Assembly: GCA_018714045.1 (NCBI GenBank)
Contig: DVNX01000002.1
Location: 1-37,562, forward strand
Source of the DNA: Candidatus Ornithoclostridium faecavium
GTDB taxonomy: Bacteria > Bacillota > Clostridia > Christensenellales > UBA3700
DNA: 37,562 nt
Direction of reading: 5' to 3'
Below, in pieces: positions 7,241 through 15,807 of this stretch; position 1 is the first letter of the stretch; each line of letters opens with the position of its first letter. A program made the position numbers and the translations under genes. The notes under the pieces are model-generated. The model was not told the origin of the DNA and did no database searches. It saw only the letters and a list, made by a program, of their open reading frames with translations.

Positions 7241-7891
7241 TTATTGCAGATCCTGCATTCTCTTTCTGCGAGGACGCCTCTTGGGAATATTGAAATTCTC
7301 CATCATATAATCGATGACCCTGCATGCCTTTCTGACCGCGAGGTTGGAACGGATGGGAAGCATGAAAGGAACTTCCTGATACGCGCTGGTCTCGCTGAGG
7401 TCGCGCTGATGGTATTTACCGTCGTCGAGAGCTGCGTCTTCAGGGTCGACCGCCAGATAAAGTTTAAGAGTCTTGCCGCCGATAGCCATCTTCGCGAGAA
7501 GGTCTCTGCCCATACGGTAGCTGTCGCAGCGCGCGCTGTAACGGCTCTTGACCTTACGGTAAGACGTGAGATGTTCCTGAAGCTGAGAGTGCCATTCGAT
7601 AACGCTTTCATCCATTTCTGAAAGTCTTTCGATAAAGCTGGGACGGATGTCGATGCTTCCGACGACGCCGACGGCGGTCTTGTAATCCGCAGGCTCTGCG
7701 TAAGCCGTTTCCTCTGCGTATTCTTCAGCAGACTCTTCTTCGTACGCCGGCTCTTCGTAAGCGGCTACCTCGCGGACGACCTCACGTGCGGGAACGACCT
7801 CTTCAGCTTCCTCTTCGATATCGAATTCGGAAAGATCTTCAAACTCTTCGTTCTCGCTGTATGAGAATTTATTTTTGTCGTCGATTTTCAT
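7241..7891 (-). CDS. Conserved hypothetical protein with acidic N-terminal tail and basic C-terminus
   Basis: A 216-residue protein not assigned to a named family. Residues 1 to about 75 are very acidic (repeated Glu/Asp with Ala and Tyr, such as EEEAEEVVPAREVV) and likely disordered. Residues about 85-200 form a compact domain with HSQLQEHLTSYRKVKSRYSARCDSYR and the LAKMAIGGKTLKLYLAVDP strand pair, a pattern I have seen in clostridial proteins of unknown function. The C-terminus is Arg/Lys-rich (PKRRPRRKR), suggesting nucleic-acid contact. AGGAGG lies at good distance before the ATG, a strong promoter precedes it and a terminator follows, so it is a well-expressed single-gene unit. The function is unknown. 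Confidence 0.75.
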   Translation of the reverse strand: MKIDDKNKFSYSENEEFEDLSEFDIEEEAEEVVPAREVVREVAAYEEPAYEEESAEEYAEETAYAEPADYKTAVGVVGSIDIRPSFIERLSEMDESVIEWHSQLQEHLTSYRKVKSRYSARCDSYRMGRDLLAKMAIGGKTLKLYLAVDPEDAALDDGKYHQRDLSETSAYQEVPFMLPIRSNLAVRKACRVIDYMMENFNIPKRRPRRKRMQDLQ

Positions 7892-7936
7892 AAATTCCTC
7901 CTGATCACACTATGCTTTTCAAAAAGCGGTATACTT

Positions 7937-7965
7937 ATATTACTACAATGCCCGTGTTATGTCAA
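7937..7965 (-). promoter_or_regulatory. Strong sigma-A promoter of the 7241-7891 gene
   Basis: On the minus strand a perfect TTGACA and a TAATAT box are separated by 17 bases, about 45 bases before the start codon. Confidence 0.75.
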
Positions 7966-7987
7966 TGAAAAACCGCAGGCAAAAATT

Positions 7988-8242
7988 TCAATTTTTCCCG
8001 CTATATGCTTGTAAAACGGCCTTTGCGAGCTGGTCTGCGCACGACGTGCCCTTACCCGCGCAGTTGACGCCGCCGCATTTTTCGACGACCTCGTCGACGG
8101 TCATTCCTTCGACGAGACGGGGTATGGCTATAAGGTTGCCCGGACAACCGCCGTAAAACACGACGTTTTTAACGACGTTTCCGTCAAGCTCGAAATCTAT
8201 ACGGCGCGAACACGTGCCCTTTGTCATATACGTATGTTTCAT
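7988..8242 (-). CDS. TSCPD-domain small protein (TIGR03905-like)
   Basis: The 84-residue product is a single TSCPD domain with the typical CSRRIDFELDG start, FYGGCPGNLIAI (about residues 29-40), and the cysteines in CGGVNCAGKGTSCADQL (about 56-72). The domain is related to the C-terminal part of B12-dependent ribonucleotide reductases; free-standing copies are widespread in Clostridia with no established function. Four or five cysteines suggest metal binding. It begins six bases after the PfkB kinase stop, so it is the last gene of the 13356-7988 operon. Confidence 0.88.
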   Translation of the reverse strand: MKHTYMTKGTCSRRIDFELDGNVVKNVVFYGGCPGNLIAIPRLVEGMTVDEVVEKCGGVNCAGKGTSCADQLAKAVLQAYSGKN

Positions 8243-8248
8243 AATGCC

Positions 8249-9142
8249 TCACTTGAATTCAGGATAAAATTCTTTTATATAAGCCTCTACGTCCTTGCGT
8301 GTTCCTCTGTACGGTCCCGGCTTTTCCATCTTATTGGAAACGAGCGCGGTCGCCCACAAGAGAGCCTTATCCATAGGCTGATTTATCCTTTCTGTAATGT
8401 AACCCGCGAACGTGGTGTCGCCTCTTCCGCTTCTTCCCGAAAGGTTTCTCGCCTTTATAGGACAAGCGCACAGCTTTTCGCCGTCGTAAGCGATGACCTC
8501 TGTATTATGAGTGATCACGACCTCTTTCGCACCCCAGGAATGCAGCATCTTTGCCGCGACGACTCTGTCGGGCTGACCTGTGAGTATTTCCGCTTCCGCG
8601 GCGTCTGTTTTGAGATAGGTTATATAAGGCAATATCTCTTTTTTCTCCGCCCAGTCCTCGAAATACATAGCGCCCGTCTTTTTATCTGCATGACGCAGAA
8701 GAGCCTGAACGTCTACCGCGACCTTACCTTTTTCCGCCAGAGCCTTTATCAGCTCTCCGTCGAAATCGCCGTATATGAGTCCCGCGAGATGATAGACGTC
8801 GCAGTCGACCTCAGGAATGTCGTCTATTCTGAAAGGATCTGCCCGTCCTATGCAGGTACAGGTGCGCCTTTCCTTGTCGGGGGTGTGATACTTATTGCGT
8901 ATCGACGTGCTTGCCGAAGAAGGAATATAGAATATATCCTCTTTGTCTATCACGAATTCGTTCAGCCTGTCCTTATCCTCGGGCGCGACCTTTGTGACCA
9001 CGCCGACATTGTATCCGCCTGCGTAAGCCGCCGCAGACGAATAGATGACTGCTCCGCCGACTTCGATTATCTGATTGTCGAGATAGTCGATATTGTAGTC
9101 GAGCGAAATGTGCCCTATTGTCAATGTGTCGTATTTTTTCAT
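8249..9142 (-). CDS. PfkB-family carbohydrate kinase
   Basis: The 297-residue product is a ribokinase-fold sugar or nucleoside kinase. Seen are the N-terminal substrate-binding GGAVIYSSAAAYAGG (about residues 28-42), TYLKTDAAEAEILTG (about 175-189) and the anion-hole/catalytic-base motif GRSGRGDTTFAGY (about 236-248) with the catalytic Asp. GGAG is six bases before the ATG. It lies 32 bases after the giant repeat protein and six before the TSCPD gene, so it is likely an operon member, although a functional link to the surface protein is not obvious. The sugar substrate cannot be decided. Confidence 0.9.
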   Translation of the reverse strand: MKKYDTLTIGHISLDYNIDYLDNQIIEVGGAVIYSSAAAYAGGYNVGVVTKVAPEDKDRLNEFVIDKEDIFYIPSSASTSIRNKYHTPDKERRTCTCIGRADPFRIDDIPEVDCDVYHLAGLIYGDFDGELIKALAEKGKVAVDVQALLRHADKKTGAMYFEDWAEKKEILPYITYLKTDAAEAEILTGQPDRVVAAKMLHSWGAKEVVITHNTEVIAYDGEKLCACPIKARNLSGRSGRGDTTFAGYITERINQPMDKALLWATALVSNKMEKPGPYRGTRKDVEAYIKEFYPEFK

Positions 9143-9174
9143 ATCTTTCTCCGTAAAACCGTTATCGCAACCTT

Positions 9175-12100
9175 TTACAATACGGCGTCGGCAAGGCTGA
9201 GCGTACGCTCGTAGCGCAGATATGCGATACCGTATCTTCTGGCGTCACCTACACCGTCAAAGGTCTTATTGACGTTATCTTTCCCGTCGAAATAAGATAC
9301 CTCGTCAATGATATACTGTTTTCTGTCGTCGCTTACCGCTTTGGGATCGTACAGAGAGCAATACCATACAAAGCTTGCGTCTACTACGTCTTCGACCGTG
9401 ATCACTACTTTATAACTACCCGTCATAGGCTGTCCCATGATAGAGAAGTTGTATTCATAATCGTAATTTACAAGTTCCGTTTCGAAGATCTTATTTATCA
9501 TTCTCTGCGTACTTGTCAATCCGTCCTCCCCGACCTCGTTGCCGAACAGATCTTTTTCGTAACCTGCGTTCTTGAGTATCCTGTTCATTATATGGCACTC
9601 TTCGTCCGTCATGCGGTTGACGAATATTTCCGTCAGAGCCTGCGAATCGCCGCTCGGATCTTCAGGGATAGCGATGACGGCGTTGACGTAGATCGTATCG
9701 GGCACGAGATTATTGTTTCTGCCCGTAGCGTTTTCTCCCGTAAACAGATTGTCCGTGTTTACTTCGAGAGTGACGAGAAGATATGACGTCGCGGCGTCTA
9801 TTCTTACGTTTTCGCCCGAAAGTCCTTCGTTGTAATAAGCCCTGATCGCGTTTGTCTGATCGGTTTCTTCCGTGGTTCCGTTGTTATATTTCGGGAGTAT
9901 ATAACTTTGATAGAAGGATATATCCTCAGCGTTGCCTCCGACGATCTCTTCAAACTGAGCGCCTGTCATCTTTGTATTCATGTATGCGTCGAGGAACTGT
10001 GCGTTTATCGTTATCGAAGTTCCGTCAGTCGAAGGAGTGATGGTAAAGGTGGAATCGCCGGTACCGGTGCCCGTCTCGTCTATCGGGGATTCATAACCGC
10101 GGTTCGAGAGAGCGTACCCCTCGAGACCCGCGTGCAAGCCCTTTATCGTAGAACGCATAGTTTCGCCTGCGGGCTTTTCCTCTCCGACCTCTGTATATAT
10201 CTTATTGACAGCGAGGTCGAACACGGTCGAAAACTCGAGTCCGCCTTCAGTCGCGTCCTTTTCAACGAATTCGGTGCTGACGCTGCCGTCCGCGTTCATA
10301 TCGTTGAAAGCCGCGGTAAGTTTGCTCTCGATCGTAAGTTCGAGACCTTCTTTGCTGAAATCCTGTTTATCTTCGCCTTCTCCGACAGTTGACTGACCAG
10401 AGAAACGCTTTACGAAGAACAGCATCTTATCCAGATAATCGTCGCCGATATCGTTGAGGTCTACTTTTGCGTCGTAAACGGGATCGCCGTCGTTATTATA
10501 GGTCACAGATATGTCAACGATGATATCCACGTCGTACGGGAACAGCGTTTCGTATTTCTTATTCTGCTCAACCGCCTCTGCGCCTTCGCCCGTTACGTTG
10601 TCGAACGAGATATCGCCGTTTATCCTCATTCTTATCTTGGGAAGTCCAGTCTCATCGTCAATATATATCAGGATATATTCGACCTTGCTCGACGGCAATA
10701 TCTGCATGAGATTGTCGAGTTTGCCTGATTCGTTGACGACGTTGGCGAATTCGTACTGACTGAGATAAGGTCTGAGCAGGTCGTACGCGGTCGTATCGTC
10801 CAGAAGTCCGCTCTTACCGTCGGTCGCGTTCATTCTGAGTCTGGTCTGATATTCTCCGCTGACCGTATTGAGCATTGTCTCGATATTGCTTGCCGACCAG
10901 TCCTCTCCCTCCACGTCGGTATCGATATAATATTTGCTGTCTATCTCAGACACGAAAGAGGTTATTCCCTGTGCCGCGACGGTCTCGTCTATATTCGTCT
11001 TTACGTCGCTGTCCTCGGCTTCGGGGTCGTATTTATAGGTCTGAGACAGGATCAGATACATTTCTGCGCCGTCCATCTTATAAGCCGTGTTGAACTCCTC
11101 TTCGGTCATCGACGCGTCCTGCTCAGGATCGTATCTGAGTTTTTCGTTTGCGGCAAGCACCTCGAATATATTGGGAAGCACCGCGCCGCCCTTAGCCGAA
11201 CCCGATCCCGACACGAATTCTATCTCCGCGCCCAGGTTCGCTTCTATATCCGTGAACGCCTGGTATATCTTTTCGTTGAGCTGTTTTTCGAGATCGTCGA
11301 AAGTCATGTTCGAAACCTCTTCGATCTGGTCTTCGCCCTCGATAGCCTCTCCCGACGATCCGCCCTTCTTCTGGACCGCGTTAAGCAGGCTCATCAGCGT
11401 TTCGAAATGCTGACGGCTCATCTCGTTGCCTTTCTTATTTATGTCGACCAGAGCTGCGCTGGGATTTTCGTCTGTGCCCGCATACTGCGTATAAGTAAGG
11501 AACACATAGATCGAGTCGGGCAAAAGCTGTTTAACCAGTCTCTTCATGCTCTCGTTGTCGCCCAGCTGAGCGTCGATATTGCCCGTAAGATCGAGTTCAA
11601 TGGTTATCGTCAGAGTGAAATAATCGCCCTTGACGTCGTCCGTACCCGTAGCCGTGCAGGTAACGTCCATTATCCACGGCTCCATATTCTCTACCTTGTA
11701 TTCCTGATTTTTAAGGTAACCGTTGAGGAGCGCTGCCAGCGTTTCTTCGTCCGCAAAAGGTCTGAAAGCGCCGCCGTCGCCGTAATCGAGACCCGCGACT
11801 ATCTTATCGCGTATCTCTATCCTCTTCAGAGTCTCTTCGTCTTCAGAGAACGTATTGAGTTTAGTGAACAGGTTGCTCGCGGTGATGAAATATTCATCGG
11901 CCGAGCCTTCGACAGTGTTGTTGAAATAATACTTTTCGCTGAATTCACCGTTTATGAAAGCGTTAGCCGCCTTAAGCTGAGCTTCTTCGGTAAATCCGTC
12001 CACGCCGAGGGATTCTGCCGTCGGGAGCTTTACGTCTCTGATAAGCGCGAGGAAATCGCCCTGCGTAAGGTTTTCAGCGCCCAGCATATTGATGACAGCC

Positions 12101-13356
12101 TGTATCGGCTTCGTGTCAACGCTTCCCGTCGCGGTGAAGTTTATCGGGATCAGATCGTTTATCTTGACGATAGTGTCGTAGACCTTAGCGTTTATGCTCT
12201 GCATGAAGGAAACGTTGTTTCCCTCTTCGTCGGTAGTAGCCAGGAATTTATCCAGCAACTTATTTATAGCCGCCTGCTGCTTGTCGTCCATATCGTTGAC
12301 GGCAACGTTTGCAGACCACGTCTGCTTGTTGGGATATACGCTGGCGGTAACGTAAAGCGTTTCAGGCAGTACCGAAGGAATGATATCCGCCACGCTCTTC
12401 ACGATCGAAGGAACGTTTTCTCCGAACAGCTTTGAAAGAAGCTGATCCTTATTGTTTGTCAGCGCGGTTTTCGCAGCGTCGCGAAGATTTATCTTTATAG
12501 TCGCGCGGACGCGGACGTCTTCCTGTTCGAGAACCGTAGCCTGATCGATGATGACCTGCCCGACTGAAAGCACGTTAGCAATGTTTACGCCGTAATCCGT
12601 CTCTATCTTTTTGAGAGCGTCAAGCTCCGTTATCGAAGAGAACGCCTCGTTAAGAACTGCCGCCAGCTCTTTGTCGCTGAGTTCGAGCATTTCCTTTTCG
12701 AGAGTCTCCTGATCTTTGTTTTCGAGAACGCTGAAATCGAATTCGAGGCTTTCGAGAAGATCGTCAAGGGCCTTGTTGCCGGTTATCGAGCCGTTGTCTC
12801 CTATCTCAGGCGCGCTTTCGTCAGCCATGATAAGTTTGCCGCCGTTGGTGAGCGTCTGTTCTGAATTTTCGCCCGAATTCTCCCCGCTCGTCATCTGGGA
12901 AAGAAGTCCGCTGACGATATCCGTTATAGAGATCTCGCATTCTTCCGAAAGATAAAGACCTTTTTTAAGGCTTACGTAAAAACTGTCCAGATCGCTTTCG
13001 TCGTAAGGATTGGTGACCACGCCCGAACCGTCGCCGTAAAGATCGGCGATCATGCCGACAGCTTCGGGAAGTTCGAGTCCCGTCATGTCTTTAAGACTCA
13101 CCTTTCCGCCGTTATCGTCTATCAGATCGTAATCCCAAGCGACGAACGCGCCCGCAATAAGCGTGCCGATGATCGCTATGATTATGCTGATGCATGCAAA
13201 GCCGGTAAAAAAGCGCCTTCTGCTCTTTTTTCTCTTTATTCTGTCCGCATCCCTTTCAGTGAGATAATAGCCGCCGGCAGAATAGAGTTCGTCATTTTCG
13301 GACTTAGACTCAGAGCCGACCTTTTTCAGCTTAAGATCTTTTACAACTTTTCCCAT
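9175..13356 (-). CDS. Giant membrane-anchored protein with four divergent repeats
   Basis: A ~1393-residue protein with no recognised family. A basic cytoplasmic N-terminus (RIKRKKSRRR) precedes one membrane segment (about residues 51-75), so the remainder should be outside the cell. The extracellular part is acidic and built from four divergent repeats of about 290 residues. Each has a 'DEE/DKE..LAALLN' helix, beta-rich sequence, an LLPDSIYV/VLPETLYV/LVPDTIYV strand and a helix like NRMTDEECHIMNRIL (about residues 228-375, 536-665, 852-992 and 1120-1268). An in-frame GTG two codons earlier is too close to AGGAG; ATG at 13356 with eight-base spacing is preferred. It resembles a surface or cell-division-associated structural protein, but this is speculation. 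Confidence 0.85.
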   Translation of the reverse strand: MGKVVKDLKLKKVGSESKSENDELYSAGGYYLTERDADRIKRKKSRRRFFTGFACISIIIAIIGTLIAGAFVAWDYDLIDDNGGKVSLKDMTGLELPEAVGMIADLYGDGSGVVTNPYDESDLDSFYVSLKKGLYLSEECEISITDIVSGLLSQMTSGENSGENSEQTLTNGGKLIMADESAPEIGDNGSITGNKALDDLLESLEFDFSVLENKDQETLEKEMLELSDKELAAVLNEAFSSITELDALKKIETDYGVNIANVLSVGQVIIDQATVLEQEDVRVRATIKINLRDAAKTALTNNKDQLLSKLFGENVPSIVKSVADIIPSVLPETLYVTASVYPNKQTWSANVAVNDMDDKQQAAINKLLDKFLATTDEEGNNVSFMQSINAKVYDTIVKINDLIPINFTATGSVDTKPIQAVINMLGAENLTQGDFLALIRDVKLPTAESLGVDGFTEEAQLKAANAFINGEFSEKYYFNNTVEGSADEYFITASNLFTKLNTFSEDEETLKRIEIRDKIVAGLDYGDGGAFRPFADEETLAALLNGYLKNQEYKVENMEPWIMDVTCTATGTDDVKGDYFTLTITIELDLTGNIDAQLGDNESMKRLVKQLLPDSIYVFLTYTQYAGTDENPSAALVDINKKGNEMSRQHFETLMSLLNAVQKKGGSSGEAIEGEDQIEEVSNMTFDDLEKQLNEKIYQAFTDIEANLGAEIEFVSGSGSAKGGAVLPNIFEVLAANEKLRYDPEQDASMTEEEFNTAYKMDGAEMYLILSQTYKYDPEAEDSDVKTNIDETVAAQGITSFVSEIDSKYYIDTDVEGEDWSASNIETMLNTVSGEYQTRLRMNATDGKSGLLDDTTAYDLLRPYLSQYEFANVVNESGKLDNLMQILPSSKVEYILIYIDDETGLPKIRMRINGDISFDNVTGEGAEAVEQNKKYETLFPYDVDIIVDISVTYNNDGDPVYDAKVDLNDIGDDYLDKMLFFVKRFSGQSTVGEGEDKQDFSKEGLELTIESKLTAAFNDMNADGSVSTEFVEKDATEGGLEFSTVFDLAVNKIYTEVGEEKPAGETMRSTIKGLHAGLEGYALSNRGYESPIDETGTGTGDSTFTITPSTDGTSITINAQFLDAYMNTKMTGAQFEEIVGGNAEDISFYQSYILPKYNNGTTEETDQTNAIRAYYNEGLSGENVRIDAATSYLLVTLEVNTDNLFTGENATGRNNNLVPDTIYVNAVIAIPEDPSGDSQALTEIFVNRMTDEECHIMNRILKNAGYEKDLFGNEVGEDGLTSTQRMINKIFETELVNYDYEYNFSIMGQPMTGSYKVVITVEDVVDASFVWYCSLYDPKAVSDDRKQYIIDEVSYFDGKDNVNKTFDGVGDARRYGIAYLRYERTLSLADAVL

Positions 13357-13393
13357 CCACACGTCTCCTGTCGAGAGTATTTCATTTTAGATT

Positions 13394-13402
13394 ATTATAA
13401 CA
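13394..13402 (-). promoter_or_regulatory. Extended -10 promoter of the giant-protein operon
   Basis: On the minus strand TGTTATAAT forms an extended -10 box about 38 bases before the start; the -35 region is an A-rich stretch with poor match to consensus. Confidence 0.5.
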
Positions 13403-13555
13403 TACTTTTTTGTTTTTGTATATATTTTATAAAATAATATGAGAGGAAAATCGAGAAAGCCGTTAAAATCGGCGTTTATAAGTTGAAAAATCGCGTTTTT
13501 ACAGGTATTTTACCGCATTTTTACAGTCAAAAAGTCTGCGCATAAGCTTCGGGTG

Positions 13556-13585
13556 TTGACATCAGACGCGTTTTCGGGCTATAAT
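13556..13585 (+). promoter_or_regulatory. Sigma-A promoter of the SGNH hydrolase gene
   Basis: TTGACA and TATAAT, both perfect, are separated by 18 bases, about 52 bases before the preferred ATG at 13638. Confidence 0.8.
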
Positions 13586-13637
13586 CTGGATATATGAAAA
13601 CGTTCGGGGATTTGCAATAACTATGGAGAAAACGGGT

Positions 13638-14381
13638 ATGTCAAATAATTTTAAAGGCGAAAAAGCAAAGCTGACGGTATTCTTTGCCTCAGCGGTGCTG
13701 TTGCTGCTGATATTGAGCATTTTTCTTGCTTATTACGCAGCTTACGGCGATATTTTGTTTACGATACTGGGCAACAAATCCCTTAAAGCCAAAAAGTACG
13801 ACGAAATGAATTTATCTGCACAAAAAGGTCAGACCGTGTTCTTCGGAGATTCTCTTACCGAATTCTACGACACAAGCGCGGCTTTCCCCGATTTTACGAA
13901 TTATAACCGAGGCATTTCGGGAGATACCACGGACGGTATGCTGGACAGGCTCGACAGCAACGTATTGGCTATCGAACCGTCGAGAATAGTTTTTCTGGGC
14001 GGCGCGAACGACCTCAATCACGGCGTTACTCCTGAAAAAATCGTCTCTAATATCCGCGAGATCCTGACGAGGATAAAGACCGCTCTTCCCGACTGCGAGA
14101 TATACGTTGAATCTCTTTATCCCGTCAATCCTTACACCCGCCCCGTTTATCTTAACAGCGTAGCGGATCGCAAGAATTCTGATATACTCAAAATAAACGA
14201 AGCTCTGATCCCTCTCTGCGAAGAACTGGGCTGCACTTATATCAACGTGCACGACTCTCTTACCGACGATAACGGCAATTTAAACGAGAGTCTGACCGCG
14301 GACGGTCTGCACGTTACAGAAGACGGCTATGCGATAATAACCGAAATATTATCTGAATATCTTCTTCCGTCGAACGAATAA
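13638..14381 (+). CDS. Membrane-anchored SGNH/GDSL hydrolase
   Basis: The product (247 residues from ATG 13638) starts with one hydrophobic anchor (about residues 12-35) and continues as an SGNH hydrolase. Block I is FFGDSLTEFYD with the nucleophile Ser, block II contains the Gly of YNRGISGDTT, block III is FLGGANDLNHG with the Asn, and block V is DGLHVTEDGY with the catalytic Asp and His. Such enzymes deacetylate or de-esterify glycans, lipids or cell-wall polymers; an extracytoplasmic role is expected from the anchor. The open frame has an ATG at 13623, but GGAG lies nine bases before 13638 and nothing suitable precedes 13623. It is a single-gene unit with its own promoter and terminator. 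Confidence 0.88.
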   Translation: MSNNFKGEKAKLTVFFASAVLLLLILSIFLAYYAAYGDILFTILGNKSLKAKKYDEMNLSAQKGQTVFFGDSLTEFYDTSAAFPDFTNYNRGISGDTTDGMLDRLDSNVLAIEPSRIVFLGGANDLNHGVTPEKIVSNIREILTRIKTALPDCEIYVESLYPVNPYTRPVYLNSVADRKNSDILKINEALIPLCEELGCTYINVHDSLTDDNGNLNESLTADGLHVTEDGYAIITEILSEYLLPSNE

Positions 14382-14410
14382 AATAAGTTTCTATCTCAAT
14401 AATGATATGA

Positions 14411-14440
14411 AAAAGACCGACTTTCGCGGTCTTTTTTTTT
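14411..14440 (+). terminator. Intrinsic terminator of the SGNH gene
   Basis: An AAAGACCG/CGGTCTTT stem followed by nine or ten T residues, about 30 bases after the stop. Confidence 0.9.
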
Positions 14441-14511
14441 ATTGCGAAGATAAGCTGGTCACGGCAATACTCTTTTACCTTCTTTTTCACAAAAACAATA
14501 ATTTATCTGCC

Positions 14512-14551
14512 AAAAAATAAGCGCCCCGCAGCAATTTGCCGCGAAGCGCTT
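14512..14551 (-). terminator. Intrinsic terminator of the 14569-15090 gene
   Basis: On the minus strand a 15-bp nearly perfect stem (AAGCGCTTCGCGGCA with TGCTGCGGGGCGCTT) is followed by ATTTTTTG. Confidence 0.8.
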
Positions 14552-14568
14552 GTATGTTTTCAATTTTA

Positions 14569-15090
14569 CTAACTCTTTACCGCTGCGCCGATAGCCGCAC
14601 CGCCGCCGAGTATGCCGCCTGCCATAAGCAGATAGCAACCTATCGCGGGAGCTACCGCATTGCCGAGCGTTTCGTTTCCTGCAGAATATTCATTGCCCAT
14701 CAGCACGGTAAACACTATCGCGAGAATACCGCATACAAGACCTATGATACCCGCAACGCCGCCGATAATTCCCAGCAATTTGAGTCTTATCACCAGTTTA
14801 AGGATAAACAGAACTGCCGCCGCCGCAACCGCCGCAGCAGATATCATTGCGAACAGGTTTGTCATAACGAAATACTTGACTTCGCTGTCGAGCTTGTTCA
14901 TGGATTCGTTAAGATCTGCCCAGTCCTGAAGCGTAGAATTGCTCTCAAGAGAACCGACGATAACATTCGTCGTAGAAGTCGTCCAGTCGAGGAACAGACC
15001 TGTAAACGCAAGCGCCGCTCCTACGATCATCACCAGAACGAGAATAAGGGAAAGCGTGCTTATGCCCTTGCTTTTCTTTCTTTTTGCCAT
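14569..15090 (-). CDS. Small polytopic membrane protein of unknown function
   Basis: A 173-residue protein without a recognised family. The N-terminus is basic (MAKRKKSKG), followed by a membrane segment at about residues 11-32. A polar extracytoplasmic region of about 50 residues (DWTTSTTNVIVG...SEVKYF) is followed by three further hydrophobic segments, the last very Gly/Ala-rich (GGILGGGAAIGAAV). Four segments place both termini in the cytoplasm. AGGAGG lies ten bases before ATG 15090; an upstream TTG abuts the Shine-Dalgarno and is rejected. The gene has its own promoter and terminator and an unusual terminator-like hairpin in its leader. Confidence 0.75.
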   Translation of the reverse strand: MAKRKKSKGISTLSLILVLVMIVGAALAFTGLFLDWTTSTTNVIVGSLESNSTLQDWADLNESMNKLDSEVKYFVMTNLFAMISAAAVAAAAVLFILKLVIRLKLLGIIGGVAGIIGLVCGILAIVFTVLMGNEYSAGNETLGNAVAPAIGCYLLMAGGILGGGAAIGAAVKS

Positions 15091-15116
15091 AAAATACAAT
15101 CCTCCTGTGTTGTTTT

Positions 15117-15155
15117 AAAAAAAATCGAGATGGCGCAATTGTGGCATACCATCTC
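15117..15155 (-). terminator. Attenuator-like hairpin in the leader of the 14569-15090 gene
   Basis: On the minus strand, between promoter and start codon, GAGATGG and CCATCTC form a 7-bp perfect stem with a 15-base loop, followed by one G and ATTTTTTTT. It has the form of an intrinsic terminator but lies about 8 bases after the expected transcription start and about 20 before AGGAGG. It could therefore control read-through into the gene. Confidence 0.55.
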
Positions 15156-15169
15156 AAATCTACGCATAT

Positions 15170-15198
15170 ATTTTACCATTATTGCGCGCGCGTGTCAA
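15170..15198 (-). promoter_or_regulatory. Sigma-A promoter of the 14569-15090 gene
   Basis: On the minus strand TTGACA and TAAAAT are separated by 17 bases, with the start expected near 15163. Confidence 0.75.
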
Positions 15199-15266
15199 CG
15201 GACAATTTAATAAAGTAAGTGTCTTATTTTACAAAGTGTACGATTTTTCTCGCCTTTTCGTTAAGA

Positions 15267-15740
15267 TCACTTCTTTTTACTCTTCTTTCCGGAAATGCTC
15301 TTCACTTCAAGCCTGAACACCGCGGTCATCGGCACGACCGCTTCAGAATATCTGAAATTCTCCCCTCTGTAATGCTCCATAAGCACGTCCAGAGCGCGTA
15401 TCTTTTCTTTCTCGTCCTCGACAAACTCTATCTCTCCGCAACCGACTACGCTTTCGTATTCTGTAGTACAGCTGCCCTTTTTCTCGTCGAAAACCAACCT
15501 GTGAGCGCAGTCCGCCTGAAAAGCCGCCTTGCCTTCTCTTTTTATCAGATCTATCTTTTTTCCTTCCTTTGCGCTGTGAAAATAAAGCGTGAGGCGCCCG
15601 TCTTTTACCTGCATACCGAAACTGAGCACAACGATATAAGGATATTCTCCGTCATTGAACGCAAGGCGCACGGCGTCGCACTTTTCAAGCACTTTTACAA
15701 TTTCGTCAAAATCTTTTATCTCCCTGTCAGATCTTCTCAT
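15267..15740 (-). CDS. Pyridoxamine 5'-phosphate oxidase-family (NimA-like) protein
   Basis: The 157-residue product has the split-barrel flavin-binding fold signature of the PNPOx/NimA group: MRRSDREIKD at the N-terminus, then VRLAFNDGEYPYIVVLSFG (about residues 24-42), LTLYFHSAKEGKKIDLI (about 50-66), VFDEKKGSCTTEYESVVGCGEIEF (about 83-106) and a C-terminal FRLEVKSISGK. Proteins of this group bind FMN and often reduce small molecules; several confer nitroimidazole resistance, which cannot be claimed here. GGAG is seven bases before the start. It lies 67 bases after guaA on the same strand and could be cotranscribed with it; no separate promoter was identified. Confidence 0.85.
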   Translation of the reverse strand: MRRSDREIKDFDEIVKVLEKCDAVRLAFNDGEYPYIVVLSFGMQVKDGRLTLYFHSAKEGKKIDLIKREGKAAFQADCAHRLVFDEKKGSCTTEYESVVGCGEIEFVEDEKEKIRALDVLMEHYRGENFRYSEAVVPMTAVFRLEVKSISGKKSKKK

Positions 15741-15807
15741 AAAGTCTCTCCGTTATAAAAAAGAAAGATTCGGACCTTCGCCCGTATCTTTATTGCATTT
15801 CAGATGA

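Noticed and set aside
11407..12435. 342-codon open frame antisense to the giant repeat protein
   Set aside because: No ribosome site, and the minus frame is continuous with repeated motifs.
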